Shown piece by piece: positions 38,953 to 51,889 of a stretch of DNA of 64,000 bases. Position 1 is the first letter of the stretch. Each line of letters begins with the position of its first letter. The position numbers and the translations under genes were made by a program. The stretch is from NCBI GenBank assembly GCA_920105805.1, contig CAKKTI010000005.1:1-64000 (forward strand), written 5' to 3'. The DNA comes from Condylostoma magnum (Eukaryota; Ciliophora; Heterotrichea; Heterotrichida; Condylostomatidae). A model generated the notes under the pieces. It was not told where the DNA came from and did not search any database. It saw only the letters and a list, made by a program, of their open reading frames with translations.

Positions 38953-41900
38953 CTAAAATATAACGCAAGCACATGAAGATTTAGAACGATCTTGCCTTTT
39001 TAGTTCTTCTAAAGCCTGCTTTTCTTCCTCAAGTTATCGAATTTTTCTCTGGTACTCGTCTTCTTTCTTCTATCTTTCAATCCTCATTTACTCAATCTCT
39101 TTGTCTCTTTATTCTAATTCACTTTATAAATTTGAGCCTTCTAAGTTATCATCAATTGGTTCGAAGTACATTGAACTACTTTATAGTTAGAATTGATTTT
39201 GTTAAATCATTTAATTCCTATTGCTCTAAGGAGATTATTAACCTTGAATTTACATTTCATCGTCTTGCATTTAGGGTATAATGCTACTTATATTAGGATT
39301 ATTTTTATCCTATTATACATTTTGCTTTAATTTAGACAGTTATCTTTCCTTATCCTCTTGGCTCAAATCCCCGTATACATGAATAGTTAGAGCATGACTG
39401 AGAAATTCATCAGCAATGGACGGAACAATATCAATCTTATGAGTTTCAGTGTAGTTGAAATCAGGCTCAATTGTTGTATAAGGGCACTATTGAGTTTTGA
39501 ACTCCTAATTTCCGAACACATTCAAAGTATAAGCACAGTATACATCAGTACAGAATTTTTCAGGAAGCTAAGTTGCATTTATAATCTTAACAGTAATAGA
39601 TAAATTCTTATTACCGACCTCCCTCATATTATCAAAATCTTCTAGGTTTAGTCCTGGTATCTCTAAGTTAATAGCAACTCTCAGATTTCCCTATCTTTGC
39701 CCAGCATCGTCAATGATAACTATAAGATCCTCGTCAATATCCATTAGGTAGTAAATAGAGTCAAGATAGATATAAGTAGTTCCTATTTTTTTCCTAGTAT
39801 CAGCTACAGCATCAACATCATCAGAAAAGGGATCATATCCGACTTGAATCTCATTCATCTACGCTCCATACTGTAACTAAGTGCATATTTCCTGCATATC
39901 TACCAACCTTTCCTCTAACTTATCCAAATCCCAGTGAATTTTTATATCATCAGTGATATCAGGATACTACACCTTTACAATAACCTTGGCACTTGCTACT
40001 CCTCCGGCTACTCCACTACTCTCCCTCTAAATCTCCGGCTTGAAATGCACATTTCTACCTAGCAGCACCGCTCGTTCATTAGCCTCATTGATTCCTTGTA
40101 TAGCTTTAGTCAAATCCCTCTTCAACCTTTCCAGAGCAAGTCTGTTTGCCTCGTGCTGCCTTATTTGCTCCTCCTTTCTCTTATACTCCTCTTCCATTTG
40201 CCTTTAACGTGCCATTAAGTTCTACTCCATCTCTGCAATAGCCTCCTAGGACTTAGAGTCTTCTTATTACTTTGACTATATTTCATTCCTCATTCTTTAC
40301 CTTTCCTCCTCAAACAGCCTGGCTTGCTCTTCTTTTTCTTATTGTAGTTACTACTTCATCTCATCCTCCTTTCTCTTCAACTCCTCCTCCTATTGCCCCA
40401 GCATCATTTTTACCTCTTCCTCACTGCACTCCTTTACTGCGTATTCCCAATCATAGTTTTCATTAGAAATTTCTTCTGGGTCGATATACAAAAAGTAGTT
40501 GTGGTTGCCAAATCTAATTCTATCCTTGTTTTCCAACTACACTGCTCCTTGTAGTTTTTTACCGTTTACAATAGTGCTTAGGGAAGGGTCATCACTAGCT
40601 TATAAGACAGCATCGTCTCCGTTCATTGTTATAACACAGTGATTTGCTCCTATGCCCAGACCTCCAAGCACTATATCTGATTATTCTGAGGATTTGATTC
40701 CTACTATATTTTACCCTTGCTTTAATTAGTGCTTTATGTACCCAGACAGCATAGGGTCTTCGTTGAGATTAGAAAGATGTGGGCCTTTTATCTTAGCTTC
40801 CTTTATCTTCTCAACCGTTTCAACCCGTGCTACATTATCAGAGTCTTATTTCTTCTACTGGTAAGTTTTCTCCGCCTCTTCTTTTTCCCTTTTTAATTGC
40901 TCAATTTACTCTTACAACAGTTGCTTCTCCTCGTCACTTATAACAGATTGCTAACCGGGTAGTCCACCGCCTTGTAATTAAGCCATAAGTCTCTCATTCT
41001 CCTCCCTTAACTCTCGAATAAGCTTGTCTTAGGGAGTTTCGTTTATTATTGCTTGGTTTTTAATAGATTTCACGTCCCAGGCGTACTTCAGTGTGCTTAA
41101 AGTTTCATCGTAGTTAAAAAAGGAAGGAGATATTGCAGCTATCATTGTCGTTTTACTGTTTCCTCCCAATGCGTTTTGCAGTAATCGAGTTAGTTTGCTG
41201 TCTCTGTAAGGAATTTACTCATTTCTTCGAGCCTATCCTGAGGATCTTTTGGCTAATGCTTTAATAACTCTTCCTAATGTAGACAAACTAAGATTGATAT
41301 TGCTTCCTTCCTTTAGTCTATCACCAGTGGCTCCTGTCTTAGTAGCTCGTTCTGACCCAGCTAAATCAATAAGATTTATATCACTTTCTTTGGTGTTTTA
41401 AGGTTTTCCAGTTTCATCGAAGAATTCTTGCTTGAATTTAATTGTAAGAACAGTATGGGCTCTGGAGCTAGTAGCATTCATTTAAGTAGCTGCTACTGTT
41501 TTCTGGTGATTAGCTAATTCTATGTATTGGTTAATCTCATCAAATGATGCAACCTCGTTAGTCTAAAGCTTATCTACATACACTCCTTGTTTCGCATTCT
41601 AACGAATCTACAGGCCTCCTTATACTCTTTTTTCTTGTGAAATCAGAAGATCCTATATCTACTCGTTGTAAATCTCCAATATACTTATTTTCACAGTGTA
41701 TTTTACAGAGTTATTTTTAGAGTTTTAAATTCTTTAGAAAATCTGATCACATGCAATTGGAATAATACCCTTGTTGCTGTTATAGCCCATCATAGAGTAA
41801 GATTTGCCAGATCCCGTTTACCCATATGCAAAAAGACATGCATGATACCCTTCCCAGGCATTATTAAGCACTTCTTCTCCCAGATCGTTATAAACTGTCT

Positions 41901-42375
41901 ACTAATCCGCATATTTAGAACTAGGTGAGGCCTTACGAGACACACCATTCTCATCGTCTATGAAATCATCGTGAGATCAGTAACTGTGGTCGTATGTGAA
42001 TGTACGATCGGCGTTGTTTTGCTATATGTTGTAAAGCGTGGTACTGGTGCCATTCATTGAAACACACAGCTGGGCCCCTTCTTGTATCTCTCGCTGATTG
42101 AAAGGACGTACACGAATTGCTACTTTAACTGAGGTATCAGACATTTTAATACTAATTGGTTTAAGGCCTAGGGGGAAAGGATCGTCGGTCTTGTATAAAA
42201 GGGAAATTGCCTTCTGGAGTTTGTTGGTCTGGGTCATCATCGATTGAAAATTAGGAAACAAAGGTAGGTATTTTGCAAACTCTGATTATTCTTCTATATT
42301 TTGAAGGTTTGGCTGGAAGTTAGTTTATTTGATTAGATGAATTTATTTAAACTTGTTAAATAAATTAATTATCAT
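38953..42375 (-). CDS. Kinesin-3-like motor with FHA domain and CaaX end
   Basis: A motor domain with [52 protein letters not shown] and [18 protein letters not shown] is followed by the kinesin-3 neck, an FHA-like domain ([13 protein letters not shown]), coiled coils and beta-rich segments. The last residues SSCACVIF before TAG form a CaaX box (CVIF). Kinesin-3 motors move vesicles or intraflagellar cargo. Start choice is uncertain: ATG 42144 ([13 protein letters not shown], with good aaaATG context) gives 1063 residues; in-frame ATGs at 42261 and 42375 add up to 77 residues that also look coding. The longest is listed. Confidence 0.88.
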
Positions 42376-42571
42376 TTATTTCTTGATTTTGCTAGTTATT
42401 GGTGTTTTATTGACTTATAGAAGATTTTTAGAAATTTTGATTGATGGAAAGTTTGTTGTTCTTATCTTATTCTATGAGTTCTTCTGATAATTCATCTGAT
42501 AAATAAGAATTGCTTTATTGTATATATTAACTATCGTTGTAATTTAGAGGATTATAATTTATTCTACTTCA

Positions 42572-43384
42572 CTAGTTTAATTAAATCACTTCATTAAATT
42601 TACTCAAAATAAACCTGTAACTTGGTTTTTACATAAATTCTAAGCTTCTAATATATGAGTAGATTTAAATAAACTAATCAGGAAGTCCTTAAAACAGTGC
42701 CTAAGGTTAAATCTAGCTTTTAATCCTGTAAATTTATTTATTATAATCTTCCTTGGACAAATCCTTTGATACAGCTCATGGTAATGATCCATTACAGAAA
42801 TAAACAATCAAATACATCATAGACTCCAAATCATCTCTTCTAGTCTAATAAATTCCATGGTGAGCATGTATTGAAGCAAAGCAAGGTTTGCCATAAGTCT
42901 ATTAGAATTCTTATTCTTAAATATGTTAACCATCTTCTATGATTTTAGTAGCAAATCCGAAATCAACCAGATAAATCTTTTTATAATCTAAACTTATAAG
43001 AGTTTATTTTGGACAAAGATCTTTATAACTGTAGCCTTTATTATGAAGTGCTTTAAATATGCGAGTAAGTCGGATGCCAATATCTACATTCAGTTTCAAA
43101 GGAAACTTTCCTCCAAATCTAATCATTAGATTTTTAAGATGCATACCTTATCGCTCCATTACCATGTAATCGTAACCTTATAGCTATCCATAGTCGATTA
43201 AAGACGGTATTCCTTCGACCTGGCTTAGCTCTTGTAGGATCTTTACTTCTTCAGAAATATTACTTTCTTAGTTCAAACCGATTTTTATGGCTACTTCTTC
43301 ATTATTTTAGGTATTTATTCCTAAATAAACAGCTCCAAAACCTCCTTTTCCTAGTAGTGTTATTATCCGGTAATTATTCAGCAT
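42572..43384 (-). CDS. CK1-like kinase with altered catalytic loop
   Basis: Predicted protein of 270 residues, all kinase domain. It has LGKGGFGAVYLG, VAIKIG, VDFGFATKI and the CK1-type segments GIYQTRRDDLESMMYL and LPDQFIQIYSYIRSLEF. The catalytic loop reads YKDLCPKQ instead of HRDLKPEN: His-Arg is Tyr-Lys, the conserved Lys is Cys and the metal-binding Asn is Gln (TAA). The catalytic Asp and DFG stay. Activity may be weak or altered. TAG TGA follow IQLN. The upstream flank is an 850-bp region without a clear gene. Confidence 0.82.
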
Positions 43385-44234
43385 TATTTTTAATGTTTAT
43401 TTAAACCAATATTTGAATATAATGAATTAGTTTTATACTGTTTATTATCTTTCTAAGTAATAAATATACAGTATCGGATTGCTTTAAACTTTTATGTTAT
43501 ATTTTATTAAGATTTAACAAACTTAAGCGTAGTCGAAATTTACATAAAGAGATTCGTTTTAGAAAATTAAACCAAATAAAGTAATATAATTAGTGCTTGA
43601 ATAACTTTATGTCATTTCGGTTAATAACATCGTATTTGATAGGTAATAGTGAGAAAGGCTATTTTATCGAATTATTATATTGTAAATAACTAGTACATTT
43701 ATTAAAGATTACGTGCAACAGATAAAAATTATTAATAAATTCTGAGAAGAACAATAAAAAATTCGGTGTAAGATATTATGTTGAGCAAAGGGAGATAAAA
43801 TATTTAATGAATATTATCGATGAAATGATAAGAGTATTTGCACATCAAATGCAATGATGATATTTTGTGATAAATTTTATATAAGAAAGTCAATATTTAA
43901 TGAAGTAAGAGTACTGAAGATTAGTTAATTGATTGTTTTGAATATTAAATAATCTCTATATTGTTTAAACTTTTCTAATTGAATCCAACTAAATATGGAT
44001 CAGTATTAAATTATGTCTATGTTTCTAGTAACCTTTTATATAATGTATTGACTACTTTAATTGCTTATTATTAAATTTACAGCTTATTTCCGATATTTTA
44101 TCTCCTAAATAATATAAAATGTAATACATAAATAATAAATGATAATATTTACATTACAATTATACAACAATTTACCTTGATTAGAATAACACTCCTTTAA
44201 CTAATCAACAACTACTTAATTAAACTTAAAATTA
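43385..44234. other. AT-rich intergenic region
   Basis: The longest gene-poor stretch in the window, between the start of the CK1-like gene and the end of the TRIM9-like gene, both on the minus strand. A plus-strand frame from about 43432 is open for some 700 bp, but every tryptophan in it is TGA with no TGG, and it matches nothing; I read it as noncoding. It probably holds the CK1-like promoter. Confidence 0.55.
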
Positions 44235-46187
44235 TTAATTCACAGGCTTATCAAATATAGCTAAAAATTTAACAGAGGCTGACGAATTTGGCGCAGGTCT
44301 GTTTTGAAACGCAGGATAAAGCGGTCCTTCCGGCAACGAGAAAAACTGCTCTCCATTCTGATTATTTGGAGTAAAAACCGTTAAAATTCTTGAATCAGCA
44401 TCCAATACTACCTTTACCTTGATAGTTCCTCTGAAAGTTGTATAAGGAAGTGAGGTGCCAAAAACTTACTTATTCCTTTACCCTGACACTCCTATTTTCA
44501 AAATACTTCCTGGCTCATCAGTCACAAAAAGAGAAGTGGAAAGAACCTTTACTTCCCAGCACTACTTTCCAAACCTATATGGATAACCTGATAGAACAAC
44601 CCCTGCTCTATCAAATTAGATTCAACGTTCATTTCCCCTTGTGATTAAACATGCATGATGTCCGCACGAAGTAGGATTTATTCTTTAGTTGTCCTACGTG
44701 CTTATGGTAACTGTTTCACTTCACATTCCTTGTTTATTGTTAAAAGTAGGGCACACTCTGAATCTATACGATGTTTTTGGGAGTAGATCAGTAATTATGC
44801 AGGTGTGAGCCGGTCCTTGGTACACCTGTCTGAATTGCTCTATATTGTTTATTTTAGTGCCAACTCCGTACTCTAATGTATATAAAAGGTTATCAGGGTT
44901 AGAACTGGGATGGGACCATGATACCTGTATTGAGCTGGAGGTTGATAGCTTTTTTATAAAGCTTCTTTGATCTAGAGGGCCTATTTGTTACTGGGATGGA
45001 CTAGAAACTCGAGTGCCTGTGGGTGAATGATTATTTGAGTTATTATTGCTAAAAGGTTTTCTATCACCTGACTGGAAAATCTATATTTTTGTGTCTTTTC
45101 TTACTTCTTAACTTTATCTCATTCCGTTTTACTTAGCATTTTATATACGAGGCCTTTAAATGCTCTCTCTTGGGCTTTTTTATTGTAATGATTATCTAGG
45201 AGATGAAGTAATCGATATGTTTTCCTCATTAACAGCTGAGCTTAGAGCTAACTACTCCACTACTTATTATACACTTTATATTTCTAATCGATTTGGCAAC
45301 TCAGGACTTACATTAAACTCCTGGGAACTGTTAAACTCCAAAGCAGCGTCTATTCGTGTACTTAGATACTTCAAATTGCATAAAAGTGTACTAGATGACA
45401 AAATTTAAGCTGAGTGTAGTAAATTTATAACTCCCTTTGCCTTTTTTCTTTCCTTCATCAAATTTTCCCTTTAACAATCTAATTACAGCTTCTTTCTTCC
45501 CCTTAAGTGGTCAATTTCACTACAAATCTCCTCTTCCTTCCACTTAAGCACTTATCTCAGATTATCAAACTACTCAGTAATAAGTCTTTTAGCCTCCTAG
45601 GCATTATACTCCAACTCCTCCTACATTTTTACCAATCTATCACAATGCTGCTTGGTTTCTTTACATTTCAGCTTCAGTCGCTGTTCTTTTCCCCTAACTT
45701 CATACAAAGTTTCCTCCAATACTAAATCCAATGATAAGATAGCATGATCTTAATGCTCTTCAACACAGTTTTTGCATAGAGCTTCTCAGTCGTCAGTACA
45801 AAAATACTCCAAATGTGCATTGTGATACTGACATACATCTTATATAAGTCTTGGGGCATCATTGCTGGCGGCAATTACATGGTCTCTGAAGATTCCCATT
45901 GAGTGAATTTCATAGGAGCATTTTCCGCATAGAAGAGCACAGCAGGATATACAGGAGAACTCGGAGGGTTGTAGCTCACATCTCTGGCAAATTGTCGATT
46001 ATAGCATATGGTCCAGTGCTGTTTCTAAAATTACATTGCTTTGAACTGATGAAAGGGGAAAATTTGTTTAGCAAATTGGGCACGGTGATTCTATATGGGA
46101 TCGGCAAATTGAATGCATACAGCAGGGTAAAAGAGAAGGTTAAACTTGCTTTTAATGACAAATTTCACATTTAAACTCTTCCTCCAT
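44235..46187 (-). CDS. TRIM9/67-like RING E3 ubiquitin ligase
   Basis: Predicted protein of 650 residues with the full TRIM C-I order. RING: CEICHQK, then LPCCMHSICRSH and CPIC. Two B-boxes follow: CQRCELQ, CISCCALLCGKCSYEIH and FCTDDWEALCKNCVEEH. Then a coiled coil (about 200-290), a linker, an FN3 domain (SWSHPSSNPDNLLYTLEYG, SYRFRVCPTFNN) and a SPRY domain ending FSLPEGPLYPAFQN and KFLAIFDKP. In animals, such proteins bind microtubules through a COS box and act as ubiquitin ligases. The stop is TAA TAA. The start is 27 bp from the divergent kelch gene. Confidence 0.85.
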
Positions 46188-46214
46188 TTTAAATATTCAA
46201 AGTTAATTTGTAAA

Positions 46215-47714
46215 ATGTCATTGAAATCTCAGTCAGTGAGGTTGTTTCGGACTGATTATAATCGTCCTATTGGGCCAAGGGATAAAATAAAGTTACCTAA
46301 GAGTATTGATGATTAGCCGTATTACTCTGTGAGTTCAAGGAGGAGTTCAAAGGTGAGTAATTAACCGATTAATCTTATGTAGAAGAAAACTGAGCTGTAG
46401 AAGCCGTCATTTCTGGATTAGTTGATAAATCGGTATACAATACAGGGTTAAAAGAGTGATTAGAAGTCAGAAATTATATAGCCTTAAATGCCTGTTAATT
46501 TATATGTGCAAAGTATACAAACATATGGATATACTCCTGAGACAAGAGAAGGAGGGACATTAGTATGCATTAATTAAAAGTTGTTTCTATTTGGAGGATA
46601 AAGTCGCATAAGGTTCAATGATATCAGAGTTTTCAATATTTAAATGCTATATTGGGATAAAGTTGTTTTATAGGGAGGAGATGCTCCTCCAGAGCCTAGA
46701 GTAGGACATACTGGGCAATCCTACAAAAATAGAATAATTATATACGGAGGAAGTGGTCCTTTCAACTAAACATTGCATATAAGGCGATGCTACCCAATGA
46801 TTCATTCCTTTGATACTGGTGAGTTTTATTCAGTCAGTTATAAATGACAAACTTTTAAACCTATAGGAAGAGGCCCTGAAGCTAGGAGATGTCATGGAGC
46901 TGGAATTGTCGGAAATACTATGCTAGTTTTTGGAGGGATAAGCTCTACTTCTAATCTACTAAATGATGTATATGGGCTAAACTTACAAAACATGTAGTGA
47001 ATTCCAATGAAAATAGAGGGAAGACGTCCTGCTCCTAGATTTTCCTTTACCTTTACACCAGTTTATTCTTCATAAACGATTAAAAACACAAACTATGATA
47101 TATTTAACATACATTTCCACAATGATGACGTATTTAACAGAAGGAATTGCGGGTTTTATTTATTTGGCGGTGAAACTGGTTAAGGAGTTACAAATGAACT
47201 TTGGATTTTGTCACCTAAGAGAAAGAATACTAGGAATGATGATGGCATTATGAGATGGTATAAATTGAACCCTACTGGAAGGCAACCGTTACCCCGCTCT
47301 AATCATACAGCTGTGTTGTGTAAACATTAATTGTTTATAATGGGAGGAAGAAATGATGCACTGTTTTAGGAGAACGAATCAAGTAGTATTAAAGAAATAG
47401 CTGTGCTAAATATAAAGGAATGCTAATGAGAGTTAATAAACATACGTGGAGAAGTTCCCAGTGATAGGTGGGGAGCCTCAGCTTAGACTCTAGGAAGCAA
47501 AATCTTTTATTTAGGGGGAATGAGACTTGAAAAGTATCTTAAAATGAAGCTGTATTAAGTAGAGACTGATAGTAAGATTGCAAAGGAGCTCATGGAAATG
47601 GATAAGAAAACAAAGGTTAATAAGTTGAATAAGTTGAAGCAATAGAAATTTCAGTCTCCATTGGTTTAACATAGAAGACAGGTTAGAAGTATGGTAGATA
47701 TGGATTTTAGTTAA
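46215..47714 (+). CDS. Kelch-repeat protein
   Basis: Predicted protein of 499 residues. After a basic, Ser-rich N-terminus (about 100 residues) come five to six kelch repeats (LFLFGGQSRIRFNDI, IIIYGGSGPFN, MLVFGGISSTSNLLNDV, YLFGGETG, LFIMGGRND, FYLGGMR), enough for one beta-propeller, then a basic helical tail. Such propellers act as interaction platforms; the partner is unknown. TAA after VDMDFS is the stop. The peptidase-like gene starts 9 bp later in the same frame. W codons include TGA in QNMQWIPM. Confidence 0.85.
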
Positions 47715-47723
47715 TTTAATAAA

Positions 47724-49127
47724 ATGTTTATATTAAGGCGAAAGTTTACATGACTCAAAGATATGCAGAAGCTTATGCAGCATAATTCTATATAAGACGA
47801 AGGCAATAGTTTAAGATAATTAGTTGATAGTTAGACAATATACAGAGACAATTAAGAATATGAGTACAAAACTACTTAATTAGACAATGGAATAAGAGTT
47901 ATTACAGAGACTGCAGATTTTCCAGGTTTGGTAAATTTAGGCTTGCTCATAGAGACAGGAACGAGAGATGAAACACGTGAAAACTCTGGCACAATGATGG
48001 CATTGAAACATACGTATCTATAGTAAAATGAATAGTAAAAGCTAATATAACAATAAATGACAGGAGGAGAATTTACTATGGATTATTCGCAAGAATTTAC
48101 TTATTATAAATCAAATTGCTTATCCCACCATGTATATGACTATTTGAGATTAATGAGGGATAGTTTGCTAAACTAGAAATCAGCCATAGATGAAAAAGTA
48201 GCAATGTGAAAAATTAATGAATACTGGAAACTAAGAGAGTAAACTTTAACCTATGATTAAATACTGGAAGAAAAATGACTATAAACAGCATACGCAGACA
48301 CTGGACTAGGACTACCATTATCAGGTTTTGAAGATAATGATACTGGACACATACAAATGAATAGCTTTTAAGCAAACTAAATGACTACTGACAAAATGAT
48401 TATATCTGCCTCTGGTATTTTTGATCATAATGAATTTGTAGAGGTTGTTAAGGATAATTTTTAGAATGTAGAGAGTTAATAGGGAGCCAAAAGAGATATT
48501 TCTGTATATAAAGGAGGAGAGCTAAGAGAGATTTGCGAAAGTTTGTTGACTTATGTTCAAATTTCATTTTAAGGTGTTGATTTTAAAGATTCAGATATGC
48601 TCGCACTATAAGTTTTAAAAGAGATTATAGGAGAAGGGGGTGAATTATTAACTGGAAACACTATACAAGGAATATACACTAGATCTTTTACAAACTTTAT
48701 TAATAAATATACTGGAATTGAGTCAGTAAGAGCAATTAATATAAACTTTACAGATAACGGTAACTTTGGATTAAACATTGTTTGCCACAATGACTTTACT
48801 TCTTAATTAGGAGATGTCTTTATAAAAGAACTAATAGATTTGACTAATGTAACTGATAATGAAGTTGAAAAAGCCAAGAATTATTTAAAATTAAAGCTAT
48901 TATCCACCTTACAAAATCCTAGTATAAGATTAGAAGATACTGTTAAAAACTACTCCATACTAGGCAAATTACCTTATGATTACATATAGATAATCGACAA
49001 CATAACTCTTGATTAAGTAAGAAAAGTAGCAGAGAGAGTTATATAAACAAAACCTTCTTTAATAATTTTAGGAAAAGATACAGATGCCATGCCAAGTGCT
49101 GACACCTTTCATAGTCACTTAGTTTAA
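47724..49127 (+). CDS. Mitochondrial processing peptidase-like M16 protein, alpha or core type
   Basis: Predicted protein of 467 residues with the M16 fold typical of mitochondrial processing peptidase and bc1 core subunits: DNGIRVITETADFPGLVNLGLLIETGTRDE at the start of the domain and GGELLTGNTIQGIYTR in the second half. The position of the zinc motif HxxEH reads TMMALKHTY, so no catalytic zinc site is present, as in alpha or core subunits. The N-terminal MFILRRKFTWLKDMQ resembles a mitochondrial presequence. TAA TAA after HSHLV is the stop; a TGA lies about 10 codons later. The start has aataaaATG. Confidence 0.85.
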
Positions 49128-49149
49128 TAACGATATATTTATTTTAAAA

Positions 49150-50361
49150 ATGGTTGAAGATATTGCCACTTTGAGATAATAGAATGAATTTTTAGCAATG
49201 GAGCTAGATGACTGCAAACTTAGAATTGATCATTTAACAAGAGTAAATGAATCCCTTACTAAAATTGTGTAGGGAAGTGAATCTGGACCTTTAAGAGATC
49301 TAACTATTTCAGAAATCGAAAAAACTACTTAAAAGTACATAAAAGACTTAGAGGAGTAGAAAACTAGGCATCGTGCGTAATTAGAGAATTTAGAAAAATA
49401 GAAGTATGATCTTGAAATGCAAGTAAAAGATTTAACCTTTGAAGTAAAAAAGTTTGATTTAGTTAAGGAATAGTAAGAGCAAGAATGGTCAGCTTAATTA
49501 GAAAAGTTAAGACATGATAACCAGTATTTATAAAAGAGTATAAAAATGCTAGAGGAGGAGTTATAGCATGGTAAGGATTAGGAAAAACATGAATTGGAGT
49601 TAAAACTACATGAAGCTAGATTAGAACTTGATTTGTAGAAGGAAATGGGAAGAAAAGATGAAATTTAAATAAGGAATTAATCGGATGATGCTATATCTAA
49701 AATGAAGTAATTGTATGCTTAAGAAACTGAATATTTTAAAGAATAAATAAAAAGACTGTAAGAGAAAGTTAATAAGTAAAAGGAAAAAATGTGGCTTTTT
49801 AAGTCCAAGTCAGTACATGATAGAAGTGATTACCTAGATGAAAATTAGTACTCTTATAGTAATATTTAACCTCTATCATAGTCATATTAGAATATCCCTG
49901 GAACATTTTCATCAACTGAAAGAAGAAACTATGAAATGCTTGCTACTAGCTCGGAATATGCTAGTATTATATAGAAAAAAGATAATGAAATTGTTTAGTT
50001 AAAACTTTAGATAGACAAAGTTGCACTACAGAAGGAAAGATTATAAGTAGAGTTAGATAAGGCCTTATTAGAACTAAAACAGCGAAATTATCAGCAGAAT
50101 TAATGTGATATTGAGTTTTAATCTAAAGAGAGTCGTTTTAAAGATGAAATTAAATTTTTAATTGGTAAATTATTAAAAGCTAAAAGTAAATTGAAGGTGG
50201 AAAGTGAGTTAAATGAAACTATTAGGAGAGAAGGAGTTGTTAGTATGATGCAACATAGAAGCAAGTATAGTCCTTCGACAAGTAAGCGGTCAATATCTCC
50301 TATCAACTCTTTTAGACTTTCAAGAAACGAAAGTCCATTTACAACTGAATGGGAAAGTTAG
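49150..50361 (+). CDS. Coiled-coil protein
   Basis: Predicted protein of 403 residues, starting MVEDIATLRQQNEFLAMELD. Nearly continuous coiled coil up to about residue 210 and again from about 275 to 350, with a disordered Ser/Tyr-rich middle and a basic Ser/Pro tail (SPSTSKRSISPINSFRLSRN). No family is recognised; size and layout suit basal-body or cytoskeletal linkers. It starts 22 bp after the M16 gene's TAA. The stop is TAG after EWES. Confidence 0.7.
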
Positions 50362-50488
50362 ATGTAAATTTATTATAGGTAATTATGAAAATTCATACAA
50401 TGATTCTAATTATTACTAAACTTTGTAATATAAGTTTTAATTAATTTATTTCTCTAATTGCATCATTTTCTAGCAAAATTAATTTAAA

Positions 50489-51763
50489 ATGGAGCATCAA
50501 GAAGAAACAAAAAGATCAGTATTCCAGAGACTTTACTCAGACGGTAAGTCAAATATACACAAAAAATGTGACTCATTTGATATGGGGCAGTCTTAATAAT
50601 CTACATTTAGTATTCCGAACAAAGAAAGCAATTTATACAAAGGAAGATAATAGAATAGTAAACTTGACAGAATCAGAAGTTCGAATATGCAAAAAGAACT
50701 ATAAGAATGTACTGGAAGACCCTAAATAAACCCAAATTCTCGAAAAATAGCTGAAAAACGAATGAATAACTTAATGGAAGCCTACAATATTACGGATGAT
50801 GATTTGCAACAAACTGGGCCAATAGAAATGAACCAGAATGCATATTTCTAAGATCAATCCCTTCCTCATTTCCACATCAGTTTGGACCAATAAGCATCAG
50901 GTAAGAGGCCAGTCCCAGGCTACCTTCGAAATACTAAAAGCTCTAGTCAAAACTAACGAGCCTAGCAAGCAACTACTCTTAAAGGAAACCCTTAATATGA
51001 ACTAGAAGTAAGTTCCCCTAGAAACCTGCCACCACGGCCCTAAACATAATCATCCTCCTTATAATAACAATTAATGAAAAAGTTTTAAATGAAAGAAGCT
51101 TCTAACTATCAAGCAGCTGATTTGGATTAAAAATAACAGCCATAGACATACTTAAACGCTAATAAAGAAGTTGGGAATAATGAATTGCTGTAAGATGCTA
51201 TAAAAAATGAAACTATATCGCAATTTGCTTATTAAGGGAAAATAGAAGAAGAGAGTAGCTCAGAGGAAGAGGTCGATTTACTTGAAATGACAGCGTATGA
51301 AAGAGAGTAGTGGTGGGCTAAAAGAAAGGAAAGGAGGCTAAGAAAGGCCAGAGAGGCTAAAAAGGATTCTGAGTTGGATGGATGCACATTTAAGCCTAAT
51401 TTAAAAAAGAGGGGAGATGTTACAAGGTCTAATATAACTCTATAAACTTCCTCGGTTATGCAGAGGAATAATAGCTATTCTGGGCTGCATTAAAGAAAGA
51501 AAGTTGATTAACCTAAGAGTTCGTATGGTGGCAATTAATAGTAAAACAACTAGAAGAATCAGGGAGTTATTGGAATCAGTGGGCACTAACCACCTAGGCT
51601 AAAAAGTCCTAGAGGATAACTAGCAAATTACAGGGCTTTATCTCCTACTTTCAATGTTAACTAAAGAGTTTAAAGTGATACTTTTGGGTCCTTGAAAGAA
51701 AAGGTATAGAATATGCATAATGAATAACCACCTACGAGAGGAAAGAAGGGTGCACGTAGCTAG
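50489..51763 (+). CDS. Low-complexity protein with CTFKP motif
   Basis: Predicted protein of 424 residues. Mostly disordered and rich in Gln, Ser, Asn, Pro and Arg, with one charged helix (ERRLRKAREAKKDSELDG) running directly into CTFKPNLKKRGD. Similar helix-CTF/CSFxP motifs are frequent in ciliate and flagellate cytoskeletal proteins. A related motif occurs in the gene at 61345-62169. No enzyme domain. The stop is TAG TAA after KKGARS, and the start has ttaaaATGG. Confidence 0.6.
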
Positions 51764-51889
51764 TAAAATCTAATATTTTGATAGTACACATGAAAATAAG
51801 GGACTGTAAATAAATACCTTTTATATCATCCCAACTATATGCACACATTAACCAATCCTAAATACCTTTCAACCTTCTAATCATTAAAA

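Noticed and set aside
43432-44140. Possible plus-strand protein in the 850-bp intergenic region
   Set aside because: All tryptophans would be TGA with no TGG, unlike real genes here, and no motif is recognisable.
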